Source: Rhizobium sp. Root483D2 (lineage in GTDB: Bacteria > Pseudomonadota > Alphaproteobacteria > Rhizobiales > Rhizobiaceae). From it: a stretch of DNA of 64,000 bases. The stretch is taken from assembly GCF_001426685.1 (NCBI RefSeq), contig NZ_LMFB01000041.1:97537-161536 (forward strand), given 5' to 3'. A program made the translations under genes and the position numbers. How positions within the stretch are numbered: position 1 is the stretch's first letter; each line of letters opens with the position of its first letter. Below are positions 1 through 8,567 of this stretch, in pieces. The notes under the pieces are model-generated. The model was not told the DNA's origin and searched no databases. It saw only the letters and a list, made by a program, of their open reading frames with translations.

Positions 1-1206
1 CTGCGCGGCCCGTTGAAGCGCGTGACCGAAACGATGACGCGGCTTGCCAATGGCGATCTTGAAGTTGCCATCGAAGGCCGCAACCGCGGCGACGAAATTG
101 GCGACATGGTGCGCTCGGTTGCCGTGTTCCGCGACAATGCGGTTGAAAATGTCCGGCTGGGGCAGGAGGCGGAAGCGGCCCGCACGCTCTCGGCCGAAGA
201 GGAAGGCCGCCGCCGCAAGGAGCGCGCCCGCATCGAGGCCGATCAGATGGAAGCGCTCACCGCGCTGTCGGACGTGCTGGCCAAGCTTGCCGACGGCAAT
301 CTGGAAGAGGGCATGGCGGAAGATCTTTCCGAGGATTACATCGTCATGGCCCGCACCTATAACAATGCGGTGGACGCGCTGCGCGCGACGCTGATCGACG
401 TCCGCACGGTGACCGACGAAATCACCAGCGGTACCGGCAACCTTGCGACCTCGGCTGACGACCTCGCGCGCCGCACCGAGCAGCAGGCCGCAGCGCTGGA
501 GGAAAGCTCGCGCGCCCTTGGCCAGCTGACGGAGATCGTTCGCTCGACGGCGGAAAGCGCGCGCAAGACCACCGTCTCGGTCGATCAGACCCACAGCTAT
601 GCCAAGCATTCCGGCGAAGTCGTCGCCAAGGCGATCGATGCGATGGCGGCGATCAACAAGTCGTCCGACAAGATCTCGACGATCATCGGCGTCATCGACG
701 AAATTGCGTTCCAGACCAACCTTCTGGCGCTGAATGCCGGGGTCGAGGCGGCGCGGGCCGGCGAGGCGGGCCGCGGCTTTGCCGTCGTTGCCCAGGAAGT
801 CCGCGAGCTGGCGCAGCGCTGCGCAGGCGCTGCCCGCGAGATCAAGGGGCTGATCTCGGAAAGCTCCGTGCAGGTGCGCGGCGGCGTGGAACTGGTGCAG
901 GAAACCGGCAATGCGCTCACCGTCATCAACCAGCATATCTCGACCATCCACCAACTGGTCAGCAACATCGAATCGGCTGCCGCCGACCAGTATCGCGGCC
1001 TCAACGAGGTCAATCAGGCGGTGCGCGAAGTCGAGCTGATCACGCAGCAGAACGCGGCCATGGTCGAGGAAAACACCGCCGAAATCCACGGCCTTCGCCA
1101 TCAGGTCGATATTCTCAACGAGAAGATCGAACGCTTCAAGACAGGCACCAGCCGCTCGGTCTCGGGTGGCCGGGTTCAGGGATATGGCCGGAGTTACGCT
1201 GCGTAA
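1..1206 (+). CDS. Methyl-accepting chemotaxis protein (3' part, 5' end outside window)
   Basis: Chemoreceptor signalling half: relays ligand state to CheA/CheW at the membrane. The reading frame is open from base 1, so the sensor domain and transmembrane segments lie outside the window. Visible parts are a HAMP-like segment (MTRLANGDLEVAIEGR with GDEIGDM), a charged linker, a second HAMP-like segment (LADGNLEEG), and the methyl-accepting domain with the highly conserved hairpin tip (IDEIAFQTNLLALNAGVEAA, then AGRGFAVVAQEVRELAQR). The C-terminus (GYGRSYAA) lacks a CheR/CheB-binding pentapeptide, so adaptation may depend on other receptors. A rho-independent terminator follows directly. The ligand cannot be told from this fragment. 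Confidence 0.95.
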   Translation: MRGPLKRVTETMTRLANGDLEVAIEGRNRGDEIGDMVRSVAVFRDNAVENVRLGQEAEAARTLSAEEEGRRRKERARIEADQMEALTALSDVLAKLADGNLEEGMAEDLSEDYIVMARTYNNAVDALRATLIDVRTVTDEITSGTGNLATSADDLARRTEQQAAALEESSRALGQLTEIVRSTAESARKTTVSVDQTHSYAKHSGEVVAKAIDAMAAINKSSDKISTIIGVIDEIAFQTNLLALNAGVEAARAGEAGRGFAVVAQEVRELAQRCAGAAREIKGLISESSVQVRGGVELVQETGNALTVINQHISTIHQLVSNIESAAADQYRGLNEVNQAVREVELITQQNAAMVEENTAEIHGLRHQVDILNEKIERFKTGTSRSVSGGRVQGYGRSYAA

Positions 1207-1233
1207 GCGCTGACAATGCCGATGCGAATGAAG

Positions 1234-1257
1234 GCCGCCCAAACCGGGCGGCTTTTT
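1234..1257 (+). terminator. Rho-independent terminator of the chemoreceptor gene
   Basis: GCCGCCC and GGGCGGC form a perfect 7-bp stem with a 5-nt loop, followed by five T residues. It lies 27 bases after the chemoreceptor stop codon. Confidence 0.85.
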
Positions 1258-1268
1258 GTTGAGCTGGG

Positions 1269-2189
1269 TCAGCCGTCCAATTCATCCCCATAATCGGAAA
1301 GGACCTGGCTGATGGCATGGCGGGATATGTTGACGAGGACCGGGTTGGTGTTCAAATAGTAAGGGAGCGCGACAACCGCGACGGAGAGGGCCCAGCCTCT
1401 GGCTCTGTTCCATGTTGCGTCGTCGGCGGACAAGTGTTGGCGGAATGTGGCGCGGGCTCCAGCATCCAGGAGGTTCCAGCCAACCATCAGATCGCATGCG
1501 GGATCACCAATGCCAAGGCCGCCGAAATCGATGGCGGCGGTGATGCGGCCTTGATCGACAAGCAGGTTTGCGGCGTGGATGTCGCCATGCAGCCAGACTG
1601 CGGGCCTGTCCCATGGCGTCGTCTTAAGGGCGGCATTCCAGGCGTGCGTCAGCGGAGCCGTTTCAATGATGCCGGTCAAGCTTTCAATGGCGGCGCGAGT
1701 CTGCACGTCCCGGCTTGTAAGAGATGCGCCTCGGAAGAAATTATGCGCGCCGGGTGGCGGGCCACCGGTGATATTGATTTTCCGCAGGGCGCTGATGAAC
1801 CGGGAAAGACTGATTGCGGCCTCGTGGAGATCATCGATCGGGCTGGACACAGCGTCTTTACCTGGCAGCCATTGGCATACCGACCAATGGAAGGGGTAAC
1901 CCGAGGCCGGCATGCCGAGTGCCAGCGGGACAGGGACTGCGAGCGGCAGGTGCGGGGCAAGGCGCGGCAGCCAGAGGCTTTCTTTCTTTATTTGCAGCGC
2001 GGCGCCTGCGTGGCGCGGCAGACGCACGGCCATATCGCTTCCCAAACGATATATAGCGTTGTCGGTGCCTGCCGAAAGCACAGGTTTTAGAGGAAGAGCG
2101 GCCCAAGCTGGAAACTGTTCCGCGATCAGGCGGCTTACAAGCGGCTTACCGATATCAAGCTCGTCCTGATGCATCCTTTTAACCGGCAT
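1269..2189 (-). CDS. Aminoglycoside phosphotransferase-family (APH/ChoK fold) protein
   Basis: Kinase-fold protein of the APH family (306 aa). The catalytic loop HGDIHAANLL is at about residues 201-210 and the metal-binding DFG at 221-223, followed by GDPACDL, the usual APH ending of the active site. The N-lobe segment SAGTDNAIYRLG (39-50) fits the nucleotide-binding loop. The family phosphorylates aminoglycosides, macrolides, choline or other small hydroxyl compounds. Nothing here fixes the substrate, and chromosomal copies in rhizobia are usually not proven resistance genes. It is convergent with the chemoreceptor gene and lies 34 bp after moaA on the same strand, so it could be co-transcribed with moaA. 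Confidence 0.8.
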   Translation of the reverse strand: MPVKRMHQDELDIGKPLVSRLIAEQFPAWAALPLKPVLSAGTDNAIYRLGSDMAVRLPRHAGAALQIKKESLWLPRLAPHLPLAVPVPLALGMPASGYPFHWSVCQWLPGKDAVSSPIDDLHEAAISLSRFISALRKINITGGPPPGAHNFFRGASLTSRDVQTRAAIESLTGIIETAPLTHAWNAALKTTPWDRPAVWLHGDIHAANLLVDQGRITAAIDFGGLGIGDPACDLMVGWNLLDAGARATFRQHLSADDATWNRARGWALSVAVVALPYYLNTNPVLVNISRHAISQVLSDYGDELDG

Positions 2190-2223
2190 CGATAACCGCG
2201 CACCTATCCTAGGAGGTCTGTAT

Positions 2224-3276
2224 TTAGCCGCCCGTAACGCTCATATGTCTTGCAACTGCCGGCTTGTTGCGGGTGCGGTCGATGATGAAGTCGTGGCCCT
2301 TGGGTTTGCGGGTGATGGCTTCGTCGATGACGGTGGACAGGTAGGCGTCGTCTTCGGAGGCGCGCAGCGCCGTGCGCAGGTCAGCGGCGTCGTTCTGGCC
2401 GAGGCACATGTACAGCGTGCCAGTGCAGGTAAGGCGCACCCGGTTGCAGCTCTCGCAGAAATTATGGGTCATCGGCGTGATCAGGCCAAGGCGGCCACCG
2501 GTCTCGGCGACCTGAAGATAGCGTGCCGGGCCGCCGGTTTTGTAGGGAATGTCGGAGAAGGTGAATTTTTCGGCAAGCGTATCGCGCAGTTCGGACAGCG
2601 GCATGTAGTGGTCCGTGCGGTCCTCGTCGATTTCGCCCATCGGCATGGTTTCGATCAGTGTCAGGTCCATGCCGCGTCCATGCGCCCAGCGCATCATGGC
2701 GGGGATTTCCAAATCGTTGAAGCCCTTGAGCGCGACGGCGTTGATCTTGACGTGGATGCCGGCTGCCTGCGCGGCATCGATGCCTTCCATGACTTTCGCC
2801 AACTCGCCCCAGCGGGTGATCTGCTTGAATTTTTGCGGATCGAGCGTGTCGAGCGAGACGTTGATGCGGCGTACGCCGCAATCGGCGAGTTCGGCTGCGA
2901 ATTTCGACAGTTGCGAGCCGTTGGTGGTCAGCGTCAATTCGTCGAGATCGCCGGCATGCACATGCTTGCCCAGTTCGCGCACCAGGAACATGACGTTCTT
3001 GCGCACCAGCGGTTCGCCGCCGGTCAGCCGCAGCTTGCGCACGCCCTTGGCGATGAAGGCGGAACAGAGCCGGTTCAGTTCTTCCAGCGTCAACAGGTCC
3101 TTCTTCGGCAGGAAGGTCATGTTTTCGGCCATGCAATAGGTGCAGCGGAAGTCACAGCGATCCGTGACCGAAACCCGCAAATAGGTTACGGCCCGCCCGA
3201 AGGGGTCGATCATCGGTGTTTTCGCATCGGCCAGCCTCTGGGCGCCGGTCCTGTCGATGGTGACGGTATTCAACAC
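2224..3276 (-). CDS. moaA: GTP 3',8-cyclase MoaA (molybdenum cofactor biosynthesis)
   Basis: Radical SAM enzyme that, with MoaC, converts GTP to cyclic pyranopterin monophosphate, the first step of molybdopterin synthesis. The N-terminal [4Fe-4S] cluster motif is C41-x3-C45-x2-C48 (CDFRCTYCM). The second, substrate-side cluster is C274-x2-C277-x13-C291. The protein ends in the double glycine (SVTGG) that MoaA inserts into its active site. Its length (350 aa) is normal. No other moa genes are nearby, so the pathway is dispersed as in other rhizobia. The roughly 190 bp upstream, towards the divergent DUF971 gene, show no obvious Moco riboswitch. Confidence 0.97.
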   Translation of the reverse strand: MLNTVTIDRTGAQRLADAKTPMIDPFGRAVTYLRVSVTDRCDFRCTYCMAENMTFLPKKDLLTLEELNRLCSAFIAKGVRKLRLTGGEPLVRKNVMFLVRELGKHVHAGDLDELTLTTNGSQLSKFAAELADCGVRRINVSLDTLDPQKFKQITRWGELAKVMEGIDAAQAAGIHVKINAVALKGFNDLEIPAMMRWAHGRGMDLTLIETMPMGEIDEDRTDHYMPLSELRDTLAEKFTFSDIPYKTGGPARYLQVAETGGRLGLITPMTHNFCESCNRVRLTCTGTLYMCLGQNDAADLRTALRASEDDAYLSTVIDEAITRKPKGHDFIIDRTRNKPAVARHMSVTGG

Positions 3277-3470
3277 AATTCTCCTGTTCCTTCAATGTCG
3301 TGACCAAAACAGGCGGCGTCAAGGCGCAAGCGGTCAAATGCTTGAGAAACAGGCGAGAAACAGTTTATTCCGATGAGAGGGAAGTGCGGCTTTGCGATCG
3401 CGGCGACGCGGGCAATTCCCTCCGGTTCGAAACTGCGCTAGTGCTCTCGCAGCAATGGAGACGACATGGC

Positions 3471-3845
3471 ATGAGCGATATCTGGCCGACCGAACTGCGC
3501 GTATCCAAGGACCGCCACCGGCTGACGGTTGCTTTCAACGATGGCACGTCCTTTGATCTTTCGGCTGAAATGCTGCGCGTCCTGTCGCCGTCGGCTGAGG
3601 TCCAGGGCCATGGACCGGGGCAGGGATTGACCGTGCCCGGCAAGCGCAATGTCGCGATCATCTCGATGACCCCAACCGGAAACTATGCGGTTCGCATCGG
3701 CTTTGACGACGGCCACGATACCGGCATCTTCACCTGGACTTATCTGCGCGAGCTGGGGGCAACCGGAGAAACGCTGTTTGCGGCCTACGAACAGGATCTC
3801 TCTGACAAGGGCATGACGCGCGACAAGGCGGAAAAGCCGCGCTGA
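3471..3845 (+). CDS. DUF971 (gamma-butyrobetaine hydroxylase-like N-terminal domain) protein
   Basis: Small single-domain protein (124 aa) beginning MSDIWPTELRVSKD. The pattern of a hydrophobic strand, DGTSFDLSAEMLRVLSPSAE, then a GIFTWTYLREL ending fits the DUF971/GBBH-like N-terminal family. Related proteins occur beside Fe-S cluster and Moco genes, but their role is not established. The start is the ATG at 3471, with GGAG about 10 bases upstream. A longer open frame reaches back to 3300 but has no ribosome site and unlikely composition. It is divergent from moaA and convergent with the MarR gene. Confidence 0.8.
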   Translation: MSDIWPTELRVSKDRHRLTVAFNDGTSFDLSAEMLRVLSPSAEVQGHGPGQGLTVPGKRNVAIISMTPTGNYAVRIGFDDGHDTGIFTWTYLRELGATGETLFAAYEQDLSDKGMTRDKAEKPR

Positions 3846-3860
3846 CGGTGTGCTTCGCCA

Positions 3861-4346
3861 TCAGCCGAGGTCGGCTTCGTCTTTCAGCAGCCGCTGGATC
3901 AGCCGTTCCATCGATTGCGCCACCATCAGGCATTCCTCGATTGGCTCGCTCTCCAGCGATTTGTCGATCACGGCCGTCTGGATTTCCATCGCCTGTTCGG
4001 TGAGCAGACGGCCGTCTGCCGTCAGCGACAGGCGCAGCACGCGCTTGTCCTTGTCGTCGCCGCGCCGCTCGATCAGGCCGCGCTTTTCCAGCTGCGGCAG
4101 CAGCATGCTCATATTGGAGCGGCCGACCAGCAGTTTTCGCGCCAGCTCCTGCTGCGAGATGCCGTCGAAGCGATAAAGATTGATCAGGATATCCAGGTGC
4201 GGCGGCTTGATATCGAGTTCGGCGAGCCTGCGCGTCAGCGTTTGCTGCATCAGCTGGCAGGCACGGGCAACGGCGATCCAGCTGCGGAAACGCGGATGAT
4301 CCCAGGGAAATTGAGGATGTTCGATCGTCGCTTGCTTTTTGTTCAT
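3861..4346 (-). CDS. MarR-family transcriptional regulator
   Basis: Winged-helix repressor family, about 161 aa from the MNKKQ start. The core reads ISQQELARKLLVGRSNMSMLLPQLEKRGLIERR then DKRVLRLSLTADG, the recognition helix and wing of MarR proteins. A start ten codons earlier (4376) is possible, but that ATG lies inside a perfect palindrome likely to be the operator, so 4346 is preferred; neither start has a strong ribosome site. It is divergent from the alpha/beta hydrolase gene, which it probably controls together with itself. MarR proteins usually respond to phenolic or oxidant ligands; the ligand here is unknown. Confidence 0.9.
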   Translation of the reverse strand: MNKKQATIEHPQFPWDHPRFRSWIAVARACQLMQQTLTRRLAELDIKPPHLDILINLYRFDGISQQELARKLLVGRSNMSMLLPQLEKRGLIERRGDDKDKRVLRLSLTADGRLLTEQAMEIQTAVIDKSLESEPIEECLMVAQSMERLIQRLLKDEADLG

Positions 4347-4377
4347 CGTTGTACAATAATGTTCATCATTGAACATT
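4341..4377. promoter_or_regulatory. Tandem palindromic operators between marR-type gene and hydrolase gene
   Basis: A perfect inverted repeat AATGTTCA-TCAT-TGAACATT occupies 4358-4377. A second, imperfect copy, TGTTCA/TGTACA-like, lies at about 4341-4355. Both sit in the short divergent region, as expected for MarR autoregulation and repression of the hydrolase gene. Binding is inferred, not shown. Confidence 0.6.
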
Positions 4378-4393
4378 TAAAGGGAATCCCACT

Positions 4394-5308
4394 ATGGCAT
4401 CCTTTGCGGTCAAGGTCACCCGCCTTGCGCTGAAATGCGTTTCGGCGGTTTCGCCGGAGATGGCGGGCCAGATGGCCTTCCGCCTGTTCAGCATCACGCC
4501 ATCGCGCAAGCCCAGGAGTCCCAAGGAAAAAGCAGCACTTGCGGCTGCGGAACCCGTGATGGCCAGGGCGCGGCCGGTGACGCTGTCCTTTGCCGGCGGC
4601 TGGATCACGGCAAAGCATTTTGACGCGCAACCGGCAGGCGGCGCGAAAAGCCGTGTCCTCCTGGTTCACGGCTGGGGATCACGCAGCAATTATCTGGCGG
4701 CCATGATCGACGGATTGACGGCCGGTGGCGCCGAGGTGGTTGCTCTCGATTGGCCGGGACACGGCGCTTCGCCGGGACGCACCTTGACCATGCCGGCGGC
4801 CGTGCGGGCGATCGATGCGGCATGGCGGCAGTTCGGCGGCTTCGATGCCGCCGTTGGGCATTCTTTCGGCGGTGCGAGCCTTGCCTGTGCGGCGGGCGGT
4901 GTGGTGGACGATGTGCCCTCCCACGTTGCCGGGAAAATGGTGCTGATCGGCGCACCCAGCGAGATGACCTGGCTTTTCAAAGGCTTTGGCAGGTATCTCC
5001 GGCTATCCGCCAAGGCCCAGGCGGCACTTGAGGATATGGTGATGCGTCTCTCCGGCCGGAAGATCGAGGAGTTCGATGCAGCACGGATCGTTGGAATGCT
5101 TGGCACGCCGGTGCTGGTGATCCATGCCGAGGACGACAAGGAAGTCAGTGCCGATCATGCGCGCCGGTATGCGGCGGCGGGCGGCAATATCGATCTCGAA
5201 TGGGCCAACGGCCTCGGTCACCGCCGGATCGTCTCTGCTCCAGCCGTGATCGCGCGCATCAATGCCTTCCTTCATGCGAGTGAGGCCGGGCAGCGCAGGG
5301 CTGCCTGA
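4394..5308 (+). CDS. Alpha/beta hydrolase
   Basis: Serine hydrolase of the alpha/beta fold (304 aa). VLLVHGWGSRSN gives the oxyanion-hole HG motif, GHSFGGAS is the nucleophile elbow with catalytic serine, VIHAEDDKEV supplies the acidic residue, and LGHRRI supplies the catalytic histidine near the C-terminus. The N-terminal 60 residues are a basic, partly hydrophobic extension without a clear signal peptide. Its position opposite a MarR regulator suggests substrate- or stress-induced expression. The substrate (ester, lactone or similar) cannot be told. Confidence 0.88.
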   Translation: MASFAVKVTRLALKCVSAVSPEMAGQMAFRLFSITPSRKPRSPKEKAALAAAEPVMARARPVTLSFAGGWITAKHFDAQPAGGAKSRVLLVHGWGSRSNYLAAMIDGLTAGGAEVVALDWPGHGASPGRTLTMPAAVRAIDAAWRQFGGFDAAVGHSFGGASLACAAGGVVDDVPSHVAGKMVLIGAPSEMTWLFKGFGRYLRLSAKAQAALEDMVMRLSGRKIEEFDAARIVGMLGTPVLVIHAEDDKEVSADHARRYAAAGGNIDLEWANGLGHRRIVSAPAVIARINAFLHASEAGQRRAA

Positions 5309-5407
5309 CCGATTCGCGCGTGCTGTCATAATGACGTCATGCTATCGGTCGAAAGGATCGCCAGGGCTTACGGCCCTGACGAAGGCGGGTTCGATATGGA
5401 GAGCGGC

Positions 5408-6016
5408 ATGACGATCATTCGCACGGTCGAGGAACTGACGGCGCTGTATGGCGCCACGAGCGAGGCATCGATGGTCAAGGTGACCAGCCGGCTGACGCCT
5501 GACTATGCCCGGATGATCGAGGCGTCACCTTTTGCAGCACTTGCAACGGTCGGACCGGAAGGGCTCGACTGTTCTCCGCGCGGCGACGACGCCTGCGTGG
5601 TGCGCATCGCAGAGGACAAGACCGTACTGATGCCGGACTGGCGCGGCAATAACCGGGTGGATTCGCTGGCCAATATCGTGCGCGACCCGCGGGTGGCGCT
5701 GATGTTCCTGGTGCCGGGCTCGACGACGACGATGCGGATCAACGGCACCGCCGTGGTCAGCGTCGATCCGGACCTCACCCAGTCGTTCGAGGTCGATGGC
5801 AAACATCCGCGCAGCGTCATCGTCGTCACCGTCGGCGAGGTCTATTTCCAATGTGCCCGCGCCCTCATCCGCTCCCGAATCTGGGATCCCGAACGCTTCG
5901 TCGATCCGCAGTCGCTGCCCACACCGGGCACGCTGTTGAAGGCCGCCAAAGCGGATTTCGACAAGGACAGCTATGACCGCGAATGGCCGGAGCGCGCCGC
6001 AAAGACCATGTGGTAA
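5408..6016 (+). CDS. Pyridoxamine 5'-phosphate oxidase-fold flavin protein
   Basis: Split-barrel FMN-binding protein of about 202 aa, of the MSMEG_1061-like subgroup. Typical stretches are MIEASPFAALATVGPEGLDCSPRG, VLMPDWRGNNRVDSLANIV and DPRVALMFLVPG. The start is the ATG of MTIIRTVEEL, with GGAG six bases upstream; the frame continues to 5339 without a better ribosome site. These proteins are generally flavin- or F420-dependent oxidoreductases of unknown substrate rather than true PdxH. It follows the hydrolase gene by 99 bp on the same strand and may share its transcript. Confidence 0.8.
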   Translation: MTIIRTVEELTALYGATSEASMVKVTSRLTPDYARMIEASPFAALATVGPEGLDCSPRGDDACVVRIAEDKTVLMPDWRGNNRVDSLANIVRDPRVALMFLVPGSTTTMRINGTAVVSVDPDLTQSFEVDGKHPRSVIVVTVGEVYFQCARALIRSRIWDPERFVDPQSLPTPGTLLKAAKADFDKDSYDREWPERAAKTMW

Positions 6017-6122
6017 AAAACGCGGTCGCTGGCGAATAAAACCGGGTCGCAAATCGTTTTTCCAGCAACAGGCATGGTGTTCGTTTGATGATGCAACAGT
6101 TGCCGTTTGTTGGGGGGAAGAT

Positions 6123-6509
6123 ATGACATACAGGACCGCATTTCTGGCAATGATCGCCGCATTTGGCTTTTCAGCGGGCGCCGCACAAGCCGACAGGCTC
6201 GTCGAGGAATATAGTGCCTATATCGGCGAGGAGGATCTCTATAACTCCAATGGCGAGGCGTTGACTGAGCCCTGGCAGGTGATCCGGCAGGACCGGGCGA
6301 ACTATCACCGCTACGGCGTCCGCCAGCCCGGCGATGAAGGCGATAGTTTCTTTGCCTCGCCCAAAAACCGTGAAAAGGCCGAGCGCATGATCGAGTATGG
6401 CACGATCGATTACCGCGCCGCCCGCGCGCTGCTGCGGGGCGGGTCCGTCATCGATGTGCAGATTTTAAGGGGTGCCGATGGCGACTATATAAATGTTTCC
6501 GTCGATTAG
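6123..6509 (+). CDS. Small secreted protein of unknown function
   Basis: Not recognised as a named family. The 128-residue product has a clean signal peptide (MTYRTAFLAMIAAFGFSAGA, cleavage near AQA) and a mature part rich in Tyr and acidic residues (YSAYIGEEDLYNS), ending VQILRGADGDYINVSVD. The ATG at 6123 has a strong GGGGGGAAG ribosome site. Its last 17 bases overlap the start of the M15 peptidase gene in another frame, so the two are translationally coupled and probably both act in the periplasm. Confidence 0.7.
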   Translation: MTYRTAFLAMIAAFGFSAGAAQADRLVEEYSAYIGEEDLYNSNGEALTEPWQVIRQDRANYHRYGVRQPGDEGDSFFASPKNREKAERMIEYGTIDYRAARALLRGGSVIDVQILRGADGDYINVSVD

Positions 6510-7296
6510 GCGGGTGTTCGCCGGGCTGGCGGTTGCAGCGACGGTGGCTACCGCCTTTCCAGCTCAGGCCTCGGAACTGACGCTTGAACAGAAAGTGAAT
6601 TTGCTGATCGCGGCCTATCCCGCAACGCTTTCCAAAGCCGAAGATGGCTCCGTTGCCTTGCGCTCGGGCGGATCGCTGCCGGTCGATGACGGCAAGGTCA
6701 AGGATCATGCGGAAAAACTGGCTAACGGCGATATCGAGGACAGCCTGTCCCAGCTCTATCCCGCCGGTCCCTGCGCGATCAAGCCGGACGTGAATTTCGA
6801 TCCGGGCCGCATTCGCAGCGATGTGCTGATGATGCAGCTTTATGGACAATCGGCCAATGAGGTGAAGGCGTCTCTCGTCCCCGTCGACTGGTTCGGCACG
6901 GTGCTGCGCGTGACCAAACGTCAAGGGGCTGCCGCAGCGCTGGAAAAGGTGCGCGACGCATTGAAGACGATGCCGGAACTGAAGGCGTTTCTCACGCCAT
7001 CGGCCGGAACCTTCAACTGGCGCAGGGTGGCTGGCGCCTCGAATATGTCAGTCCATAGTTTCGGGGCGGCGATCGATCTCAATACCCAACATGCCGATTA
7101 CTGGATCTGGGCCGGCGGCAAGCCGGGCAGGGTGGCGCAATACCGCAACCAATATCCGATGGAGATCGTCGATGTCTTTGAGCGGCACGGTTTCATCTGG
7201 GGCGGGCGCTGGTATCACTACGACACCATGCATTTCGAATACCGGCCCGAACTGATCGCCATCGGCAAGGCAGCCGGCGCTGCGGCCTGCCGGTAG
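6493..7296 (+). CDS. M15-family D-alanyl-D-alanine carboxypeptidase-like peptidase (secreted)
   Basis: Periplasmic zinc peptidase (267 aa) with signal peptide (cleavage near PAQASEL). The zinc ligands follow the M15 pattern: H188 and D195 in SVHSFGAAID, and H247 in YHYDTMHFEY, with WGGRWYHYD just before. Such enzymes trim peptidoglycan stem peptides (VanY/endolysin-type D,D- or L,D-peptidase activity). The gene overlaps the preceding small secreted-protein gene by 17 bases. Which peptide bond is cut cannot be told from sequence. Confidence 0.85.
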   Translation: MFPSIRRVFAGLAVAATVATAFPAQASELTLEQKVNLLIAAYPATLSKAEDGSVALRSGGSLPVDDGKVKDHAEKLANGDIEDSLSQLYPAGPCAIKPDVNFDPGRIRSDVLMMQLYGQSANEVKASLVPVDWFGTVLRVTKRQGAAAALEKVRDALKTMPELKAFLTPSAGTFNWRRVAGASNMSVHSFGAAIDLNTQHADYWIWAGGKPGRVAQYRNQYPMEIVDVFERHGFIWGGRWYHYDTMHFEYRPELIAIGKAAGAAACR

Positions 7297-7326
7297 CGCT
7301 TAAGGAGCTGGGAATCGCATCGCCGT

Positions 7327-8394
7327 CTACTTGCGGTAGATCAGCCAGTTCTTGCCGGTATCCTTCTTCATGCCCTCTTCGAACAGGATCGTCCTGTTGC
7401 GGCCGGCATTCTTGGCGCAGTAGAGCGCGATATCGGACTTGTTGTAGAGGTCGGTCGGGTCGTCGGCATGCGATGCCTGGCAGACGCCGACGGAGAGCGT
7501 GATCGGGCCGTAATTGACGCCGGTCTTGGAGTTCTTGAAGGGCGTGGTCGCCAGTGCGTTGCGGATGCGCTCGGCCACCTGCAGGCTTTCCTCCAGGCTG
7601 CTATCGCTCAGAATGATGGCGAATTCCTCGCCGCCGGTGCGCGCCACAAAGGCGTCGCGGCGCAGATTGGCGCGGATGACCGTGCCGACCGTCGCCAGGA
7701 TCTTGTCGCCGACCGGATGGCCGTAACTGTCATTGACCTTCTTGAAATGGTCGATATCGGCAATCAGCAAGCCGGTGAAGCTGCGCTGCTGGTCGGAATT
7801 GTAGATCGAAGCCAGTTTTTCGTCGAAAGCCCGGCGGTTGGCAAGGCGGGTCAGGGAATCGGTGTTGGCGATGCGCTTATATTCGTCGAGTTCCTGGCGG
7901 ATGATCTCCATTTCGAAGGATTTCAGCGAGACATTTTCGGCCCGCTCCTTGCCCTGGCTCATCGTGTCCGCCGTCGCCTCGGTCAGAAGGCTGACGCATT
8001 GGCGCAGGATTTCGGCGCTGGAACTGCTCTTGCCGGTAATGTTCTGATAGGTCTCGTCCAGAAGCTTGTTGTAGTTCTCCAGCGCAAACTGTTCGTCGCG
8101 CAACAGCTTGAGCAGTTCGGCAAGTTCGGTGGTCAGATGGTTATGGGCGCGGTCGATGCCGGCGGCATGATGGACATGACTGAAATAGCGGGCACCGATC
8201 TCGTCAAGCTCTTCCTGTGTTGCACGGCTGCCGAGTGCTGCCAGTTCCTTGGTCAATTTCGGGTTGGAGCCGATATAGGCTTCGTAATAAAGCTCATAGT
8301 TGCGTGGCAGCGGTGAGATGCCCATGATCCGCATAGCGTAGGTTACCTGCGCCGCGATATCCGGAATTTGCGCCTTATTAGAAGTCGCTTGCAT
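7327..8394 (-). CDS. Diguanylate cyclase (GGDEF domain)
   Basis: Makes cyclic di-GMP from two GTP. The N-terminal 190 residues are helical, without transmembrane segments, and resemble the cytosolic sensory/dimerisation region of rhizobial GGDEF proteins. The GGDEF domain follows, starting near DSLTRLANRRAFDE, with active site GGEEF at 254-258, so catalysis is likely. The product-inhibition I-site normally has RxxD four residues before the Arg that precedes the GGDEF motif; here the aspartate position is alanine by hand alignment (RRDAFVAR), so feedback inhibition may be weak. No EAL domain is present. Confidence 0.92.
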   Translation of the reverse strand: MQATSNKAQIPDIAAQVTYAMRIMGISPLPRNYELYYEAYIGSNPKLTKELAALGSRATQEELDEIGARYFSHVHHAAGIDRAHNHLTTELAELLKLLRDEQFALENYNKLLDETYQNITGKSSSSAEILRQCVSLLTEATADTMSQGKERAENVSLKSFEMEIIRQELDEYKRIANTDSLTRLANRRAFDEKLASIYNSDQQRSFTGLLIADIDHFKKVNDSYGHPVGDKILATVGTVIRANLRRDAFVARTGGEEFAIILSDSSLEESLQVAERIRNALATTPFKNSKTGVNYGPITLSVGVCQASHADDPTDLYNKSDIALYCAKNAGRNRTILFEEGMKKDTGKNWLIYRK

Positions 8395-8505
8395 GGCAAG
8401 CTCCTGTTTTGTTGTCTCCAGCCGCTAGTTTTAGGGGTTAAAGATTTTGGAAGGCTTAACGTTTGGCAAATCCGGCCATGAAAAAATGCTTTCACACCTT
8501 GGCAG

Positions 8506-8535
8506 ACAAAAACGGGCAGCCCTGAGGACTGCCCG
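8506..8535 (-). terminator. Rho-independent terminator of fumC
   Basis: Read on the minus strand, CGGGCAG and CTGCCCG pair with a GC-rich loop, followed by TTTTTGTC. It lies about 35 bp beyond the fumC stop. Confidence 0.85.
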
Positions 8536-8567
8536 AATGATCTACCGGAGATTGCGTGCTTGCCGTC

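Noticed and set aside
2208-2215. AGGAGG-like site on the plus strand between two minus-strand genes
   Set aside because: No plausible plus-strand start follows at usable distance; chance occurrence.
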